DNA from: Triplophysa rosa
Taxonomy: Eukaryota; Chordata; Actinopteri; Cypriniformes; Nemacheilidae
Assembly: GCF_024868665.1 (NCBI RefSeq)
Contig: NC_079901.1
Coordinates: forward strand, 226,067-290,066
Reading direction: 5' to 3'
Length of the DNA stretch: 64,000 bases
The position numbers were made by a program, and so were the translations under genes. The notes beneath the pieces were generated by a model. That model saw only the letters and a list, made by a program, of their open reading frames with translations, searched no databases and was not told where the DNA came from. This document shows, one piece after another, positions 34,301 to 45,590 of the stretch (position 1 is its first letter; every line of letters begins with the position of its first letter).

Positions 34301-35345
34301 GCAATTTTAAAGACCTCTAATCGGGTTTGTTTCCATTTGCGCTCCAGTTTACGTATTTCTCTTTTAAGGGTGCGAGTGGTGCTATTGTACCATGGTGCTA
34401 CGTTTTTCTCATTAATCTTTTTTGACTTCATAGGTGCGGCAGCTTCTAATGTATTAGAGATAATAGTGCCCAATTTGCTGGTCATGTCATCGAGTGATTC
34501 TGTATTTATTGGTATGGATTAAACGAGTCAGATCTGACAAGCTCTTTGCGAAACTATCTGTAGTAGTCGAGGTAATTGTTCTACCCTGTCGATAGCGAGT
34601 TAAACGGCTGATTTCTGCAGTGCGCAGTGTACATGTTATAAGATAGTGATCAGTGACATCGTCGCTTTGAGGTATAATATTTATATTGGTTAGATCGGCT
34701 CCGTGAGATATAATCAAGTTTAGTGTATGATTAAATCGATGAGTGGGTCCATTGATGTGTTGTGTTACTCCAAAAGAGTGTAGTAGCTCTGTAAATGCCA
34801 CTGCTAATGCATCGTTAGCACTATCTACGTGGATATTAAAATCTCTGACAATTAGTACTTTATCAACGTTAACCAATAGGTCCGATAAGAAGTCCGCAAA
34901 CTCTTTCAGAAAAAAGTGTAGGGACCAGGGGTCTATACACAGTAGCCAATGTAAAAGAAAGCAATGGTTTTTTACTTTAATTTGGAACAATTATTTTCAA
35001 CGCAAGCGCGTACACTCATTTAAACTGTATAATTTGGTTTAAGCCAGGTTTCGGTAAGGCAAAGTAAATCAAAACTGTTGTCTGTGATCATTTCATTTAC
35101 AATACAGTAACTGCCTTTGAATCTAATATTAAGTAGGCCGAACTTTATGAGTTGGTTTTGGTCGTTTATTACATTGTCTTCAGGTCAGAGTTTTGCCTAA
35201 ATTATTATTTTGTAGTATTATTCGGGGGACAGAAAGGGTCTCTATACATTTGGAAGCAGTAACATTTTTAACAGATGAGTGGGAGGAACACAGACTATGG
35301 TTAAAGTTTTGACTTACCGGTGGGAGACGTAGTCAAACGGTGCGT
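31393..35345 (-). mobile_element. L2-type LINE, nearly full length
   Basis: On the minus strand this LINE runs from about 35345 to a 3' tail of TTGAA repeats at 31393-31415. The 3' untranslated region (31393-32450) holds a conserved GAGAAACCAGGCTCAGCC-type block seen on the plus strand. ORF2 (35345 to 32451) carries endonuclease and reverse transcriptase. It lies between two Tx1 LINE pieces and abuts copy C at about 35370. Confidence 0.88.
32451..35345 (-). pseudogene. L2-type LINE ORF2 (endonuclease and RT), frameshifted
   Basis: The endonuclease begins with LLCLTETWLKPN (about 35060) and continues with VDKVLIVRDFNIHVD and DDVTDHYLITCTL (34990-34490), the DFN and DH pairs of APE nucleases. 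The linker (34485-34051) includes KSKKINEKNVAPWYNS. RT follows with [27 protein letters not shown] and [12 protein letters not shown] (33726-33360), the catalytic [11 protein letters not shown] (about 33300) and KNLGVILDSNLSFKSHIS. The C-terminus, ending KSRLKTHLFSQAF before a TAG at 32451, is in another frame from the upstream part. At least four frame breaks make this copy inactive. L2 LINEs nick DNA and reverse-transcribe their own RNA at the site. Confidence 0.88.
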
Positions 35346-35575
35346 AGCGTCTTTGAGATGTTGTCAGACAGAAGAAAAACCCATAGCTCTCTTACGAATT
35401 TCTTCGGGCTCCTTCAATTCCCTCCCATCAACATCCCACAGGGAATGAATTAATTTGCTTTGGCCATTCTTAAGTTCAAGAGAAAAAAAGAAATTAGTTG
35501 GTGCATCCATTTCATTAATACTTTGAAAGCGTGATCTCACTAATGCTCCTTGTCCTCTGATTCCAAGCAGATCTG

Positions 35576-36618
35576 CTAAAAATCTTTTTTTTCTTTAATT
35601 ATTTGAGAAAAACTTTGATCTCGAGAGGAATCACTTAGGGTTTGTAGTTCCATAATCTCAAGTTCGAGGTCCTCTATTATCTTAACTATATTCCTGGAAT
35701 TATTGAGAGTGTATTGTTTACAAAATTGTTGAATCTGAATCTTCCCTACATCCCACCATTGCTGAATTGATTCAAACTGTTGCAATGACAATCTCCAATG
35801 CAACCAAAAAAACATGAAACCTTTTTTAAAACATTCATCATTCAACAAAGAAACATTAAAATGCCAATATGCACTTTTAACCTTAAAAGAGTTAATAAAA
35901 ACATTCCCACAGACCAAACAATGATCTGAAAAACTAACAGGAGTGATGGTACAAGACCTAAAAATCTGTGATTGATGTTTAAAGCAGTATATCCTTTCAA
36001 TTCTTGCCATTGACAGATAATTTCCCCGGGACTGAGACCAAGAAAATAGTCTACAATCCCCATGCATTTCACGCCATACATCTGTTAAATCAAACCTTTC
36101 TATAATACCAGCAAGCTTATTTCTAGATTACATATGCGGTTCAGCATGATTACGATCTAAGTTATTGACTGTACAGTTAAAATCACCCGCTAGAAAAAGA
36201 AAGTCTTCAGAATTATTACATCCATCAAGTGTGTCGGACAATTTCTCTAAGAAAACCATTCTTTCTCTAGCATTGACGGGAGCATATATATTGATTAGCG
36301 TCATATTTTTCCTTTCATAATTTACACTAACTTTAAGCAGTCTCCCTGCTATCACTTCTTCCACTCTAACTGACTCTGGTAAAAAAGACTTAGACAGTAA
36401 AACACCCACTCCAGCACTGTTAGAACTCACATGACTCAAAATTGCATTACCCTCCCATTCTCTCTGCCAATCCACTTCGTTATCGACAGAAGAGTGTGTT
36501 TCTTGTACAAAAGAAATATCAATATTTTTTAACTTGGTCAACTCATACAATAATGCTCTTTTTCTTGGATCTCTTGCTCCATTTAGATTTAAAGAGGAGA
36601 TCTTACATTCAGTCATAG
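35576..36618 (-). pseudogene. Tx1 copy C endonuclease and linker
   Basis: The frame begins MTECKISSLNLNGARDPRKR (about 36618) and continues with NIDISFVQETHSS, LINIYAPVNARERM and FLFLAGDFNCT (about 36180). A stop near 36127 breaks it; the next frame gives TPVSFSDHCLVC (about 35935) and the linker KSAYWHFNVSLLND. Conserved Asn, Glu, Asp-Asn and Asp-His pairs of the APE fold are all present. Downstream to 35373 the linker continues in other frames (LELKNGQSKLIHSL, about 35485). Confidence 0.83.
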
Positions 36619-36671
36619 GAAGAAGAAGAAAAAAACACCTCAAAAAAAGACAAAGAAACACTTCGTCAATT

Positions 36672-37735
36672 CTACAGGCCTTCTTGTGAGTCTTCCACAT
36701 CATCGGTTGAATAATGTACACGTACTTTCTGCACTAATTTCTTGAGACGATAGACTTCCGTTTCACTAAGCCCATCCCCTCCCATATTTCTCATCAAAAC
36801 TTTTGCAGATTCAATGAACTTGATTCGATCAGGGAAGTATTTATCAACAATCACGTTCCTTTTCCCTTTTGTTACTCTCAAAAAGTTACGAAACCTTTCT
36901 AAGTCATAATCATCCTCTCCTGTCGCAACAGTCATGACTTGCGAAGAACTTTCTCTCTCACTGTCCGATTCTGAAGAAAACTCCATGTCACTACTTACAT
37001 CTGCCCTGCTTGAGATCTCCTTTGTCCCACATTGCTTTTTAACAAGACCCTTCTTGGGAATCTGTTCACTCTTAGTTGCTTTTCTTTTTGTGACTGGCAC
37101 TTTAAAAATTGGTTCCTCAGTGTCCATATTTTCCTGCCCATTCAAAACATTCTCCGCAATTTCAACTGCTATCTCTATTTCTTTGCTTGAACCAGCTGTA
37201 CATGCAATTAAGTTTTCTGTGGACTATGTCACATCTATTTCAATAATGTTTTGTTCATCCCACATTGCTGTGCTCTCTGCAGCTGTATCTTTGTGTTGCA
37301 AACCTGCCTCACCTGAATTACTTTTCTCTCTGTTTTTATCAGGACAGCTTCTCCCCAAATGTCCTTCTCTTCCACAGTTGAAACACTTCATAGAATCAGT
37401 CGTAGCGAAAACAACGTAATCAAAGCCATCAACCGTATGTTTAAACGACACATTTAATTCATCGACTCCTTGTTTTAACAACATAAACACTTGTCGTCTG
37501 AACGACATAACATGCTTCAAACACGGAGATTTACATCCCACCGGTATTTTCTTTATTGCTGAAACAAGTTGGCCATATCGTGACAACACATGCTTCAACT
37601 CTTCATCTTTGACAAATGGTGGAACATTTGACAATGTAATTTTCCTCGATGGGTTCATAAGAGGAAAAACAGGAGTGTGAGTGCTCTTAATGACGAGCCC
37701 CTGTTCAACCACCCTATTAACCTTCTCTATAGAAA
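36672..37735 (-). pseudogene. Tx1 copy C ORF1 with intact zinc knuckle
   Basis: The 5' part (37712-37224) encodes RKITLSNVPPFVKDEELK and SRYGQLVSAIKKIPVG, then a CCHC knuckle CFNCGREGHLGRSC at about 37390-37345 (Cys-x2-Cys-x4-His-x4-Cys), expected to bind the LINE RNA. A stop near 37224 separates this from a second frame (37145-36672) with IFKVPVTKRKATKSEQIP, a Ser/Glu-rich region and LERFRNFLRVTKGKRN. The N-terminus found in fragment D is missing. Copy B has the same order of segments, which supports one ORF1 in the ancestor. Confidence 0.82.
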
Positions 37736-37785
37736 ACCACTCTCACAACCACGCTCCACTCGCTCCGCCACACTCGCGCATGCGC

Positions 37786-37788
<3 letters not shown>

Positions 37789-37820
<32 letters not shown>
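37789..37820 (+). repeat. (AG)n microsatellite
   Basis: About 16 AG units just outside the 5' break of Tx1 copy C. Confidence 0.97.
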
Positions 37821-37824
<4 letters not shown>

Positions 37825-37999
37825 TTGTCTCCCCAAAGATTCACCCCCGCACATACAGTCAATCTCTGTAGTCTGAATATAATGAGATTTAAAATGAGAA
37901 GAGAACACTAAAGAATACTAGTATAGCACCTTGGTCAATTGTTTTAGTGATGTTAAATAATGCTGAGTTGAGTTGAGTTACTGACAATGTCTCTCTAAC

Positions 38000-38213
38000 A
38001 TCTCCAGTTCACACAAACAGTGATTGACACCTTCAGTGAAGCTCCTCCCACATCAATCCACCAATAAATACCAGAAACCAACAAGCAGAAGAATCACTTC
38101 AGGTGTCAGAACTGAGATCTTCAGACTGTTGTTGGAGTTGCTGGAAGAGAAGCTTGAGAACACGAGAGATCCAGAACTACACAGAACACAAACTGAGGGA
38201 CTAAAGAACACAG
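38000..38213 (+). other. Possible 5' exon of the zinc-finger gene
   Basis: A block containing GTGTCAGAACTGAGATCTTC and CAGACTGTTGTTGGAGTTG ends at GAG/GTTGGT, a usable donor. I recall similar 5' exons in cyprinid multigene families, including zinc-finger genes. The downstream zinc-finger exon starts at about 41258. The link is inference; translation of the block gives no recognised domain. Confidence 0.35.
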
Positions 38214-39024
38214 AGGTTGGTTTTATGTTTCTAAAGCTTTATTACTGAATTAATTTAAAATCTACTTTAATGAATTAAGTGGTTGTTGGTTAGAGCATAA
38301 AAGCAGAAGATTAGCACTAGAAATAAATGCACTAAAAGACATGAATGATTATAACGTTGTATAGTATATAATCTGGTATAGATTCAGTAATTGCATTAAT
38401 CATGTAGCAGTAGGGTGACCACCCATCCTGCTTTAAGTTACACAGCACAACATTTTGACCTTTTGTTCCACATTTTCATCAGTCTGTTGGTTTTTAAGTG
38501 TCATGGTGAAAAATAACATGAATATGTTCTTTACTTGACTACATGAGCTGCAGTCTGTTGGTTTTTAGTTGTCATACTTTCTTTTACCCGACTATTTTTT
38601 TTGGCAGCATAGTTTCTGCTGTACTGCGCTTCGTGCTTTTAAAGTGACAGCAGTTTAATAAATCACAGTCTGATTTAATGTTAATAAAACAACAAAAGAC
38701 AAAGAAAAACATCACTCAATGCTGTTGACTGGTGTAACTCTAATGAGGATTGATCTATATTCAGTTTATACAGTGAAGACTATGCAGTGTTATTTCACAT
38801 CTGATGACTTTAAATTTTGTGTCTGAAAATCTTTAACGTTGAGGCTTGATTTATACTTGATTCATTCTCTAGAAACCACTGAAACATCATGGCAGTAATG
38901 ATTTTAATTAGTAAACCTAATAAATGATTATAATAAACATACATTTGCTCTCTGGCTTGCACAAAGAATAATTTAAAATTGTATTGCTTCTTCTGCAGAA
39001 AATCTCATTACTGTAATGTCTGAG
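38214..39024. other. Probable intron sequence, no gene
   Basis: AT-rich, with no domain or repeat boundary recognised. It lies between the possible 5' exon and the solo LTR. Confidence 0.4.
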
Positions 39025-39029
39025 CACAT

Positions 39030-39623
39030 TGTCACGGTCAGAACGTGGTGGAAGAGAACCCAAGCGCAGGCAGGCAGTGAAGGGGTTAAACAAGATATAT
39101 TTATTGTTTACAAAAACACAAACTAAACACCCTCGATGGGGGGAAAAACGAAACTAAGAGTCAGTATCAAACAAAAAGTCTTCCCACGAGGGGGCAAAAG
39201 GAAAAACAAGAACAGCAAAACTCTAACTAAAAAACACGACACAACGTCTTAAAATAAAACAAGGCAGGATAAAACTAAAGCAAAAACACAAAACTCACAG
39301 TTCTCAAACGCAAGACACAGGAACACGGGCGACAGCATGAACACATACACAATACAATCCACGAGCACAGGACAAAGAAACATGAGGGTAAATATAGGAA
39401 CACAAACGAGGGATAACGACATGGGACAGGTGTGGGACATTAAACACTCAGGGAAACATAAAGAGGAAACGAGAGGAATGGGGTCAATGACAAGACACTG
39501 GAGAGAACGTATATTATTGTCAGACGGACAATAATATGTTTCTCTCCACACATAACCAAAGACTTTGTCATGGCTCTGCTACAGGACCAAGAAAAACATG
39601 ACTAAGGAAGCAGAGCCATGACA
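39030..39623 (-). mobile_element. Solo LTR, gypsy-like, CACAT duplication
   Basis: This 594-bp LTR reads on the minus strand from TGTCATGGCTCTGC to CGTGACA. The 5-bp duplication CACAT is exact at 39025-39029 and 39624-39628. It shares the AAGGGGTTAA block and ends with the LTR family above, but its middle is diverged, so it is a sister subfamily. Confidence 0.9.
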
Positions 39624-39690
39624 CACATTTTATGTTATAATTTAAACAGTAAAATTAAAATATTCTCTTCGAAGGTGGTCATATACTGTA

Positions 39691-41117
39691 CAGTGCCTTG
39701 CAAAAGTATTCATCCCCCTTCATTTTATTCACATTTTTTATGTTGCTGCCTTATCTTAAACTACTTTAAATTAAAAATAATTTACTTTAATCTACACTCC
39801 ATGCACAATAATGACAAAACAAAAAAACAGGTTTGTGACAAATTGTGGAGTTAACCTGTGGCAAATTCAATTGAATAAATATGATTTGGAGCAAAATGCA
39901 TATCAAAGTAAAAGCCAAGACACGAGGTCAAAAGAACTGGCAGTAGAGCTCTGAGACAGGAGTGTATCAAGGCACAGATCTGGGGAAGACTTCTGAAAAA
40001 ACTCTACTGTATTGATGATTCACAGAAGCATGTAGCCTCCATTTATCCTCAATGAAAGAGGTTTGGAACCACCAGATCTCTTACTTGAGCTGACCTCCTG
40101 TCCAAACTGAGCCATCAATGGAGAAGGGTCTTGGTTAGAGCGGTGACCGAGAAGCTGATGATTACTCTGGTTGAGCTCCATAATCATATATGAAGATGGC
40201 AGAAACTTACAGAAGGACAAATGTCACTGCAACACTCCACCAATCTGGGCTTTATGGCTTAGTGTCCAGACTCAAACCTTTGCTCAGTGAAGACACATGA
40301 AAACTTTAAATATGCAAAAACGTACTTCAACGAATCTTTCAAACTGTCAGAAACAAGATTTTCTGGTCTGATGAATCTCAATTTCATGCATCATGTCTGG
40401 AGCAAACCAGGCACTGCTCAACACCTGTACAATACCGTGTCAACAGTAAAGTGTGGTGGAAACAGCATCATGATGTGGGGTGTTTTTCAGCTGCATGGAC
40501 TGGGGCATTTGTCAGAGTATAAGAAAAGCTCAACGGCACAAAATACAGAGATAATGATCATGAAAACCTAGCCCAGAACATTCAGAACCTCAGACAGGGC
40601 AGAAGGTTCATTCTCCATCATGACAATGATCCTAAGCACACAACTAAAACAATGCAAGAGTGGCTTATGGACAACTCTGTCTATGTCCTTGAGTGGCCCA
40701 GCTAGTGCTTGAACCCAACTGAACATCTCTGTAGAAACCTGAAAAATGTCTGTCTACTGATGATCTCCGTCCAACCTGACAGAGTTTGAGAGGATCTGAG
40801 GAGAAGAGTGACAGAAAATTGACAAATGCAGATGTGTAAAGCTTGTCACATCATACCCAAAAAGATTTGAGACTGTAAAGGTGCTTTAACCATTTTCTGA
40901 GTTAAGGGTATGCATGCTTATGCTATGTACTTAGTTTAGTTTTATATTTTCAATAGATTTGCGAAGTTGTCACAAATCTGTTTTTTTGTTTTGTTTTTGT
41001 TTTCGTCACTATTGTGCATGGAGTGTAGATTAATGTAAAAAATAGTAAAAAGATAAGGCAGAAGCATAACAAAATGTGAATAAAATGAAGGGCGATGAAT
41101 ACTTTTGCAAGGCACTG
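39691..41117 (+). mobile_element. Tc1-like transposon, 1.43 kb
   Basis: The ends CAGTGCCTTGCAAAAGTATT and its complement at the right (CTTTTGCAAGGCACTG) are flanked by TA at 39689-39690 and 41118-41119. The arms remain similar for well over 100 bp (for example the block around CACTCCATGCACAATAATGA). A decayed transposase fills the middle. Confidence 0.92.
39930..40850 (+). pseudogene. Tc1 transposase, decayed
   Basis: Reading frames in order give SGLMNLNFMHHVWSKPG, VKCGGNSIMMWGVFQLHG (about 40450-40500), FILHHDNDPKHTTKTMQ (about 40610-40655) and LEWPS followed by LNPTEHLCRNLKN (about 40690-40745). The HDNDPKHT block holds the second catalytic Asp and the NPTEHL block the third acidic residue of the DDE triad. 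Stops and frameshifts, including one between WPS and LNPTEH, make it inactive. Tc1 transposases cut and paste the element at TA sites. Confidence 0.88.
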
Positions 41118-41257
41118 TATGGCAAACACTTTTATCCAAAGCAATACTCCATGCACTGAATGAGTGTGTTCCCTGAAAATGAAACAATGATCTTGTCATG
41201 TGCTGTTTTTTTGTACAACTGTAAAACTGTGTATAACAGAGAGTTTTGTTCACTGCA

Positions 41258-41930
41258 GATATGATGGAAGTGAATAAGGACGGTCAAGATGAAGTAAAAG
41301 ATGCTGATGAGAAACATCAACATCTGGAAGGAGCTCTGAGAACCGGAGACAAACAGCATGAAAAGCAGCACATGAGAATTCACACCCGAGAGAAACCTCA
41401 CGCATGTCTACAGTGTGGAAAGAGTTTTACACAAACAGGAAGCCTTAAAACACACATGAGAATTCATACCGTAGAGAAACCTCACGTATGTCTACAGTGT
41501 GGAAAGAGTTTTACACAAACAGGAAGCCTTAAAACACACATGAGAATTCATACCGTAGAGAAACCTCACGTATGTCTACAGTGTGGAAAGAGTTTTACAC
41601 AAACAGGTCACCTTAAAACACACATGAGAATTCACACTGGAGAGAAACCTCACGCATGTCTACAGTGTGGAAAGAGTTTTTCAGACACAAGGTACCTTAA
41701 AACACACATGAGAATTCACACAGGAGAGAAACCTCATGCATGTCTACAGTGTGGAAAGAGTTTTTCAGACACAAGGTACCTTAAAACACACATGAGAATT
41801 CACACAGGAGAGAAACCTCACGTATGTCTACAGTGTGGAAAGAGTTTTACACAAACATCATTGACAAACAACATTTTTATGATATTTTGTTTATGTGATG
41901 TTTTGATTATGATAGATCGTAGGATCTGAA
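41258..41930 (+). pseudogene. C2H2 zinc-finger gene, final exon (interrupted)
   Basis: The exon opens after a CACTGCAG acceptor with MMEVNKDGQDEVKDADEKHQ, an acidic stretch typical of fish poly-zinc-finger proteins. Five complete C2H2 fingers of the form CLQCGKSFTQTGSLKTHMRI plus His follow at 28-residue spacing (about 41400-41820). The linkers are unusual: TREKPH once and TVEKPH twice before the standard TGEKPH. Fingers 4 and 5 are almost identical. A sixth finger breaks after CLQCGKSFTQT at about 41858, and the frame runs into unrelated sequence to a stop at 41930. A matching continuation lies at 42990-43190. Such proteins bind DNA in the nucleus; the target is unknown. It is either a truncated gene or a pseudogene. 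Confidence 0.75.
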
Positions 41931-42745
41931 TTTCTTAAAAGCAACCTGTGTGTGTGTTTGTTGTCTAAAGATGATGAAATTCTGACTTGAGAGTACAAAC
42001 AAACATTTTGTGTTGTATTTATTTTCTTATCCTTTTATTCTTTATTTTGCTATATATTTATTAGTTATAGATTATATTCACTTCTTTGTTATATTCTACA
42101 TTCTGTTGGATGCTGCATTTGTTTTGTCTTCACAAGTAGATATGAGTTTGCAGTGGTCTCGTGCTCAAGGTTCATAACGTCACGAGACGATGCTGTGAAG
42201 CAGTCATTTTCCACTGTCTATGTTGGTATAATAACACCTGCTCATTGTGTTTCTAGTCAAAGTCGCCGGCGATAGAGTCAACGGGTTAGAATGGGCATCT
42301 GAACGCAACTGTTTTCTCTCTACAATAAACTTTGGTCATTTTATTATAACTTCACTTCGTCTCCTGCCTGCTGTTCTTCCCCTCTGACATCCAAGTCTGC
42401 AGGGTAGTTAGATCTATCAGTTTCGGCTTATGAACAAGATGGAACAACACTATAGGTATCATTTTGGATCAATAACAAGATAATCAGAACTATCAATTAC
42501 ATCTATGTTTATTTTAAAAACTACATTATTAATGCCATTTAAAACATTTAATTTGATTTTATACTCAAATAGGACCTTTTTACAACCCTGATTTGCCATC
42601 TATATTTATACTGATAACATCTTCAGCACCGTACAGCCATTTAAATGACCACAAATCACTTTAGCAAAAGTCATGAGAAAAAGGCAGATTAATTATGTAA
42701 AAGAAGTCACTTCACGTTTGACTGACATTTTTATCGAAGTCAGTA
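41931..42745. other. Unassigned sequence
   Basis: No gene is visible. The part 42192-42388 begins TGTGAAGC and ends CTGACA with an AATAAA signal, like a short LTR, but there is no target duplication. Confidence 0.35.
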
Positions 42746-42989
42746 CACTGCAAAAAATGACTTTCTTACTTAGTCTTTTTTTTCTTGTTTTCCAGTAAAA
42801 ATGTCTAAACATTCTTGAATCAAGATGCATTTTCTTGATGAGCAAACTGACTTAAGAAAATATTTGAGAACATTTTAAGAAATGTTTGAGAATCGCACTT
42901 ATGAACATTCTTAGGAACTTCCTATTATTTATCTTAAAAACAATCTTATATTTTGTCTTAAAGCCACAATATGGAATAATTTTGTTATN

Positions 42990-43190
42990 AGTCACCTTAA
43001 GATTCACATGAGAATTCACACCGGAGAGAAACCTCTACTGCATGTCTACAGTGTGGAAAGACTTTTACAACACAAGTCACCTTACAGACACATGAGAATT
43101 CACACCGGAGAAGAAACCTCACGCATGTCTCAGTGTGGAAAGAGTTGTACCAAACAGAATGCAAACATTGTCCACTCCATTCCAATACAT
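42990..43190 (+). pseudogene. Detached C2H2 zinc-finger fragment
   Basis: Starting right after the single N at 42989, this encodes HLKIHMRIHTGEKP and two further fingers with frameshifts (a TA insertion near 43036 and others near 43110-43130). It would continue the finger broken at about 41858, being similar in DNA and finger order. It is not functional as written. Confidence 0.7.
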
Positions 43191-43241
43191 TAAAATATAT
43201 GCTAACCTCCAAACAGAGGCAACTACATTTCAAACTCTAGA

Positions 43242-43457
43242 TCATGTATTTCCAGAAGACCCCTGTCCATTTTCTGATTGTAGTACAGAAAGACCAGAGC
43301 CCTCAAGTGAGTGATTGTAGTAGAACGCCTTCAGTTGGAGAGAACCAGCATCTGCATCTGCTGAGCTGGAAACTATATCTTTGTAGCGCAGGGCCAGTTT
43401 GCTCAGCATAGGAAGCCTATCTTGTAATCCCACCCAAAAGGTGGCAAACCACAGCAT
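43242..43457 (-). pseudogene. hAT-like transposase C-terminal scrap
   Basis: The minus strand reads FWVGLQDRLPMLSKLALRY then KDIVSSSADADAGSLQLKA, resembling the start of the hAT dimerisation domain, where a Ser-Ala-Glu-Arg-like motif is expected. The match is short and the motif is imperfect. Confidence 0.45.
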
Positions 43458-43893
43458 ACAGAAGTACTTGCCTAATATAAAAATATGATCAAGTAGTTAT
43501 TCAATAATCAAGTAAAGAGACTGTATTTACATAAGCCCAAATATACGAATGAAAGCAAAACAAATAAATATAAAGATACAAACGATCTTTAAGTTTATTA
43601 ACTTTAAAGAGTACATTCCTCGAGATCATAAAAAATACATTTCATGAAGTGTTTAATTTTGCCGTGTTTGAATGTAAGCAATCTGCCAAGTTGTAAATCC
43701 GAAGGTGAACGAATAACAAAGTTATTAGCTTATAAAAAAGGTAATCGACTCTGAATCACGCGAACAAGCCATGACCTGTCCGAATCTTTAACCACAATGT
43801 ACCTACGTCACTAGAAAAATCCCCGCCTACTGACTGCGAAAACTTAACTCTCTCCTCCCCAAACACTGTACTAGCTCGTTCGTGACGTGTGCA

Positions 43894-44173
43894 TCATGTC
43901 TAAGAGAAGCTGTGTTCTATGTAGTGAAACTGAAGTCAGTCTTATTTTCACTACCAAAGGAAGAACTTCTGAGGAAAAAATGGTTACTATTTATTTTTCA
44001 AACGACACCAAAGGAGTATAAACCGAACGTTTTACTTTGCGCGCGTCATTTTACCTAAGATTGCTTCATCAATCTTGGCGCCTTTACTGCAGGATACATT
44101 AAACGTCTTTCCTTAAAAGATGTTGCAATACCAACTTTATTTGGACCTGTAAGCTCCACCGAATCACAACCTG
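43894..44173 (+). pseudogene. THAP-type zinc-finger exon (broken)
   Basis: The exon starts MSKRSCVLCSETEVSLIF (Cys-x2-Cys). After a frame change it continues PNVLLCARHFT, a stop, DCFINLGAFTAGYIKR and LSLKDVAIPTLFGP, then ends before GTAAGT at 44173. The Cys-x2-His pair (CARH) completes the C2CH zinc site of a THAP domain, which in transposases recognises the element ends. The frame change and one stop mean it is dead. Confidence 0.65.
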
Positions 44174-44640
44174 TAAGTGTGACTCTTTATTTTTGTCTTT
44201 ACTTAAAATTAAATTTGTGTGACGTTATCTCATGTCTGTGTTTAGCTAACGTTACCGTTATTTTTGGGGTTGTTACTGTTTGTTTACCTAACGTTAGCTA
44301 TAAACTCGTTGCGCTAATGTAAGTGTTCAACCATATTAACTCGCAAAGTCTTTATTTCAAGAACTGCGTGGTGTACTATAGTTATAATAACATCTGGAAG
44401 ATACGAACACCGTACACTGTATGCCGTGATAACTAACTGTTACAAGAGAAGTGTCTAAAACAGTCCTTTTTCTTACTGGCATCTGTATAAGGATTAAAGA
44501 ATGATTCGTCAGACTCGGGCTCGAGCTGGTAAGGTAAAATCGACGCCATCTCTCTCTATACACTGTTAATATCCAACCACCTGCAAACCGTAATACAGCA
44601 GTAATGATAGGCGGTCCATTTGCGACACATGCTGAACGCG

Positions 44641-44771
44641 TTTGACCAATCACAAGACTAGACCATTTGACCAATCACAGCAGACTAGACCATTTGACCA
44701 ATCACAGCAGACTAGACCATTCTGACCAATCACAGCAGACTACACTATCTGACCAATCAGATCAGACTACG
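44641..44771 (+). repeat. Five-unit ~27-bp array, each unit with a CCAAT box
   Basis: Units begin at 44641, 44666, 44693, 44720 and 44748 and follow TTTGACCAATCACAGCAGAC. Each carries GACCAATCA, a match to the CCAAT-box core used by NF-Y. The array lies downstream of the THAP exon, in the TTAA element. Confidence 0.88.
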
Positions 44772-45099
44772 CTGGCGGAAAGGTCGGAGATTACACAGAT
44801 GAATCGCGGAACGAATCATTTGAGAGTCAGTCAAGATAGTAAGGTAATAAAAACTGCTTATTATTACGAAATAATAGTATTTTTACATCATGTATGTACA
44901 TAAACTTGTTGTCGGACACTCCATAAACCAAAATAAGCCCTTAAAAATATTGAGGAATGTACTCTTTACAAGGTTCCTGTTTGAATGACGTTTTCACATG
45001 TCAGGATGTCGTGAGTTCATCTAGCCGTGTGAAATGTCTCATTGGTGTTTTAATGACATTCTAAGGCAAGCTAATCAAATCTCCACTTGCTCCGTTGTC

Positions 45100-45590
45100 T
45101 ACAGGGTTCCTCAAGTTAGTTCTGGTCCACTTCTGTATTTTATTTCACTGACATTATCATGGGTTCTTTCATCATGATGCATTCAAATTTACCTTACCAC
45201 CAGCTCTGATAGGATATCCCTGCCTGACTCACTTATTGCATGCATCAGGGATATCAAGCATTGGATGTCCTTGAATTTCCTTAAACTAAATAATAACAAA
45301 ACCGAAATATTGATGATTCGAGCTGCTACCTCAGTCAAAAGGATGGACCTGTCCTTTGAAATTGACGGGATTCATGTTAAACCTTCTTCATCTGTCCGTA
45401 ATCTTGGTGTCTTATTTGACACATCTCTATCTTTTGCCTCTCATATTTCTTTTGTCGTTAAAAACTCTTTTTTCCATCTTGAAATATCCAAAAATCACTT
45501 GCACAGTGTGATATATTTCATGCAGTTGTGTACTTACATTATCCCAAATGTTCCCAAGAATGTGCAAATCCAGAGAAATTCCTATTTAAA
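45100..45590 (+). pseudogene. L2-like LINE RT fragment
   Basis: Peptides in order are CIRDIKHWMSLNFLKLNNNK (about 45240), TEILMIRAATS and VRNLGVLFDTSLSFASHIS (about 45395), the RT region after the YADD box. The YADD box is replaced by degraded sequence. It ends near 45590. Confidence 0.8.

Larger units (their letters stand above)
35373..37735 (-). mobile_element. Tx1-type LINE copy C (ORF1 and endonuclease)
   Basis: A third Tx1 copy lies on the minus strand, from ORF1 at about 37735 through the endonuclease and linker to about 35373, where it stops just before the RT. Its orientation is opposite to copies A and B. The L2 LINE abuts the break. Confidence 0.85.

Noticed and set aside
42192..42388. 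Possible short LTR (TG...CA with AATAAA)
   Set aside because: Flanking pentamers (GATGC and TCCAA) do not match and no second LTR or family member was seen.
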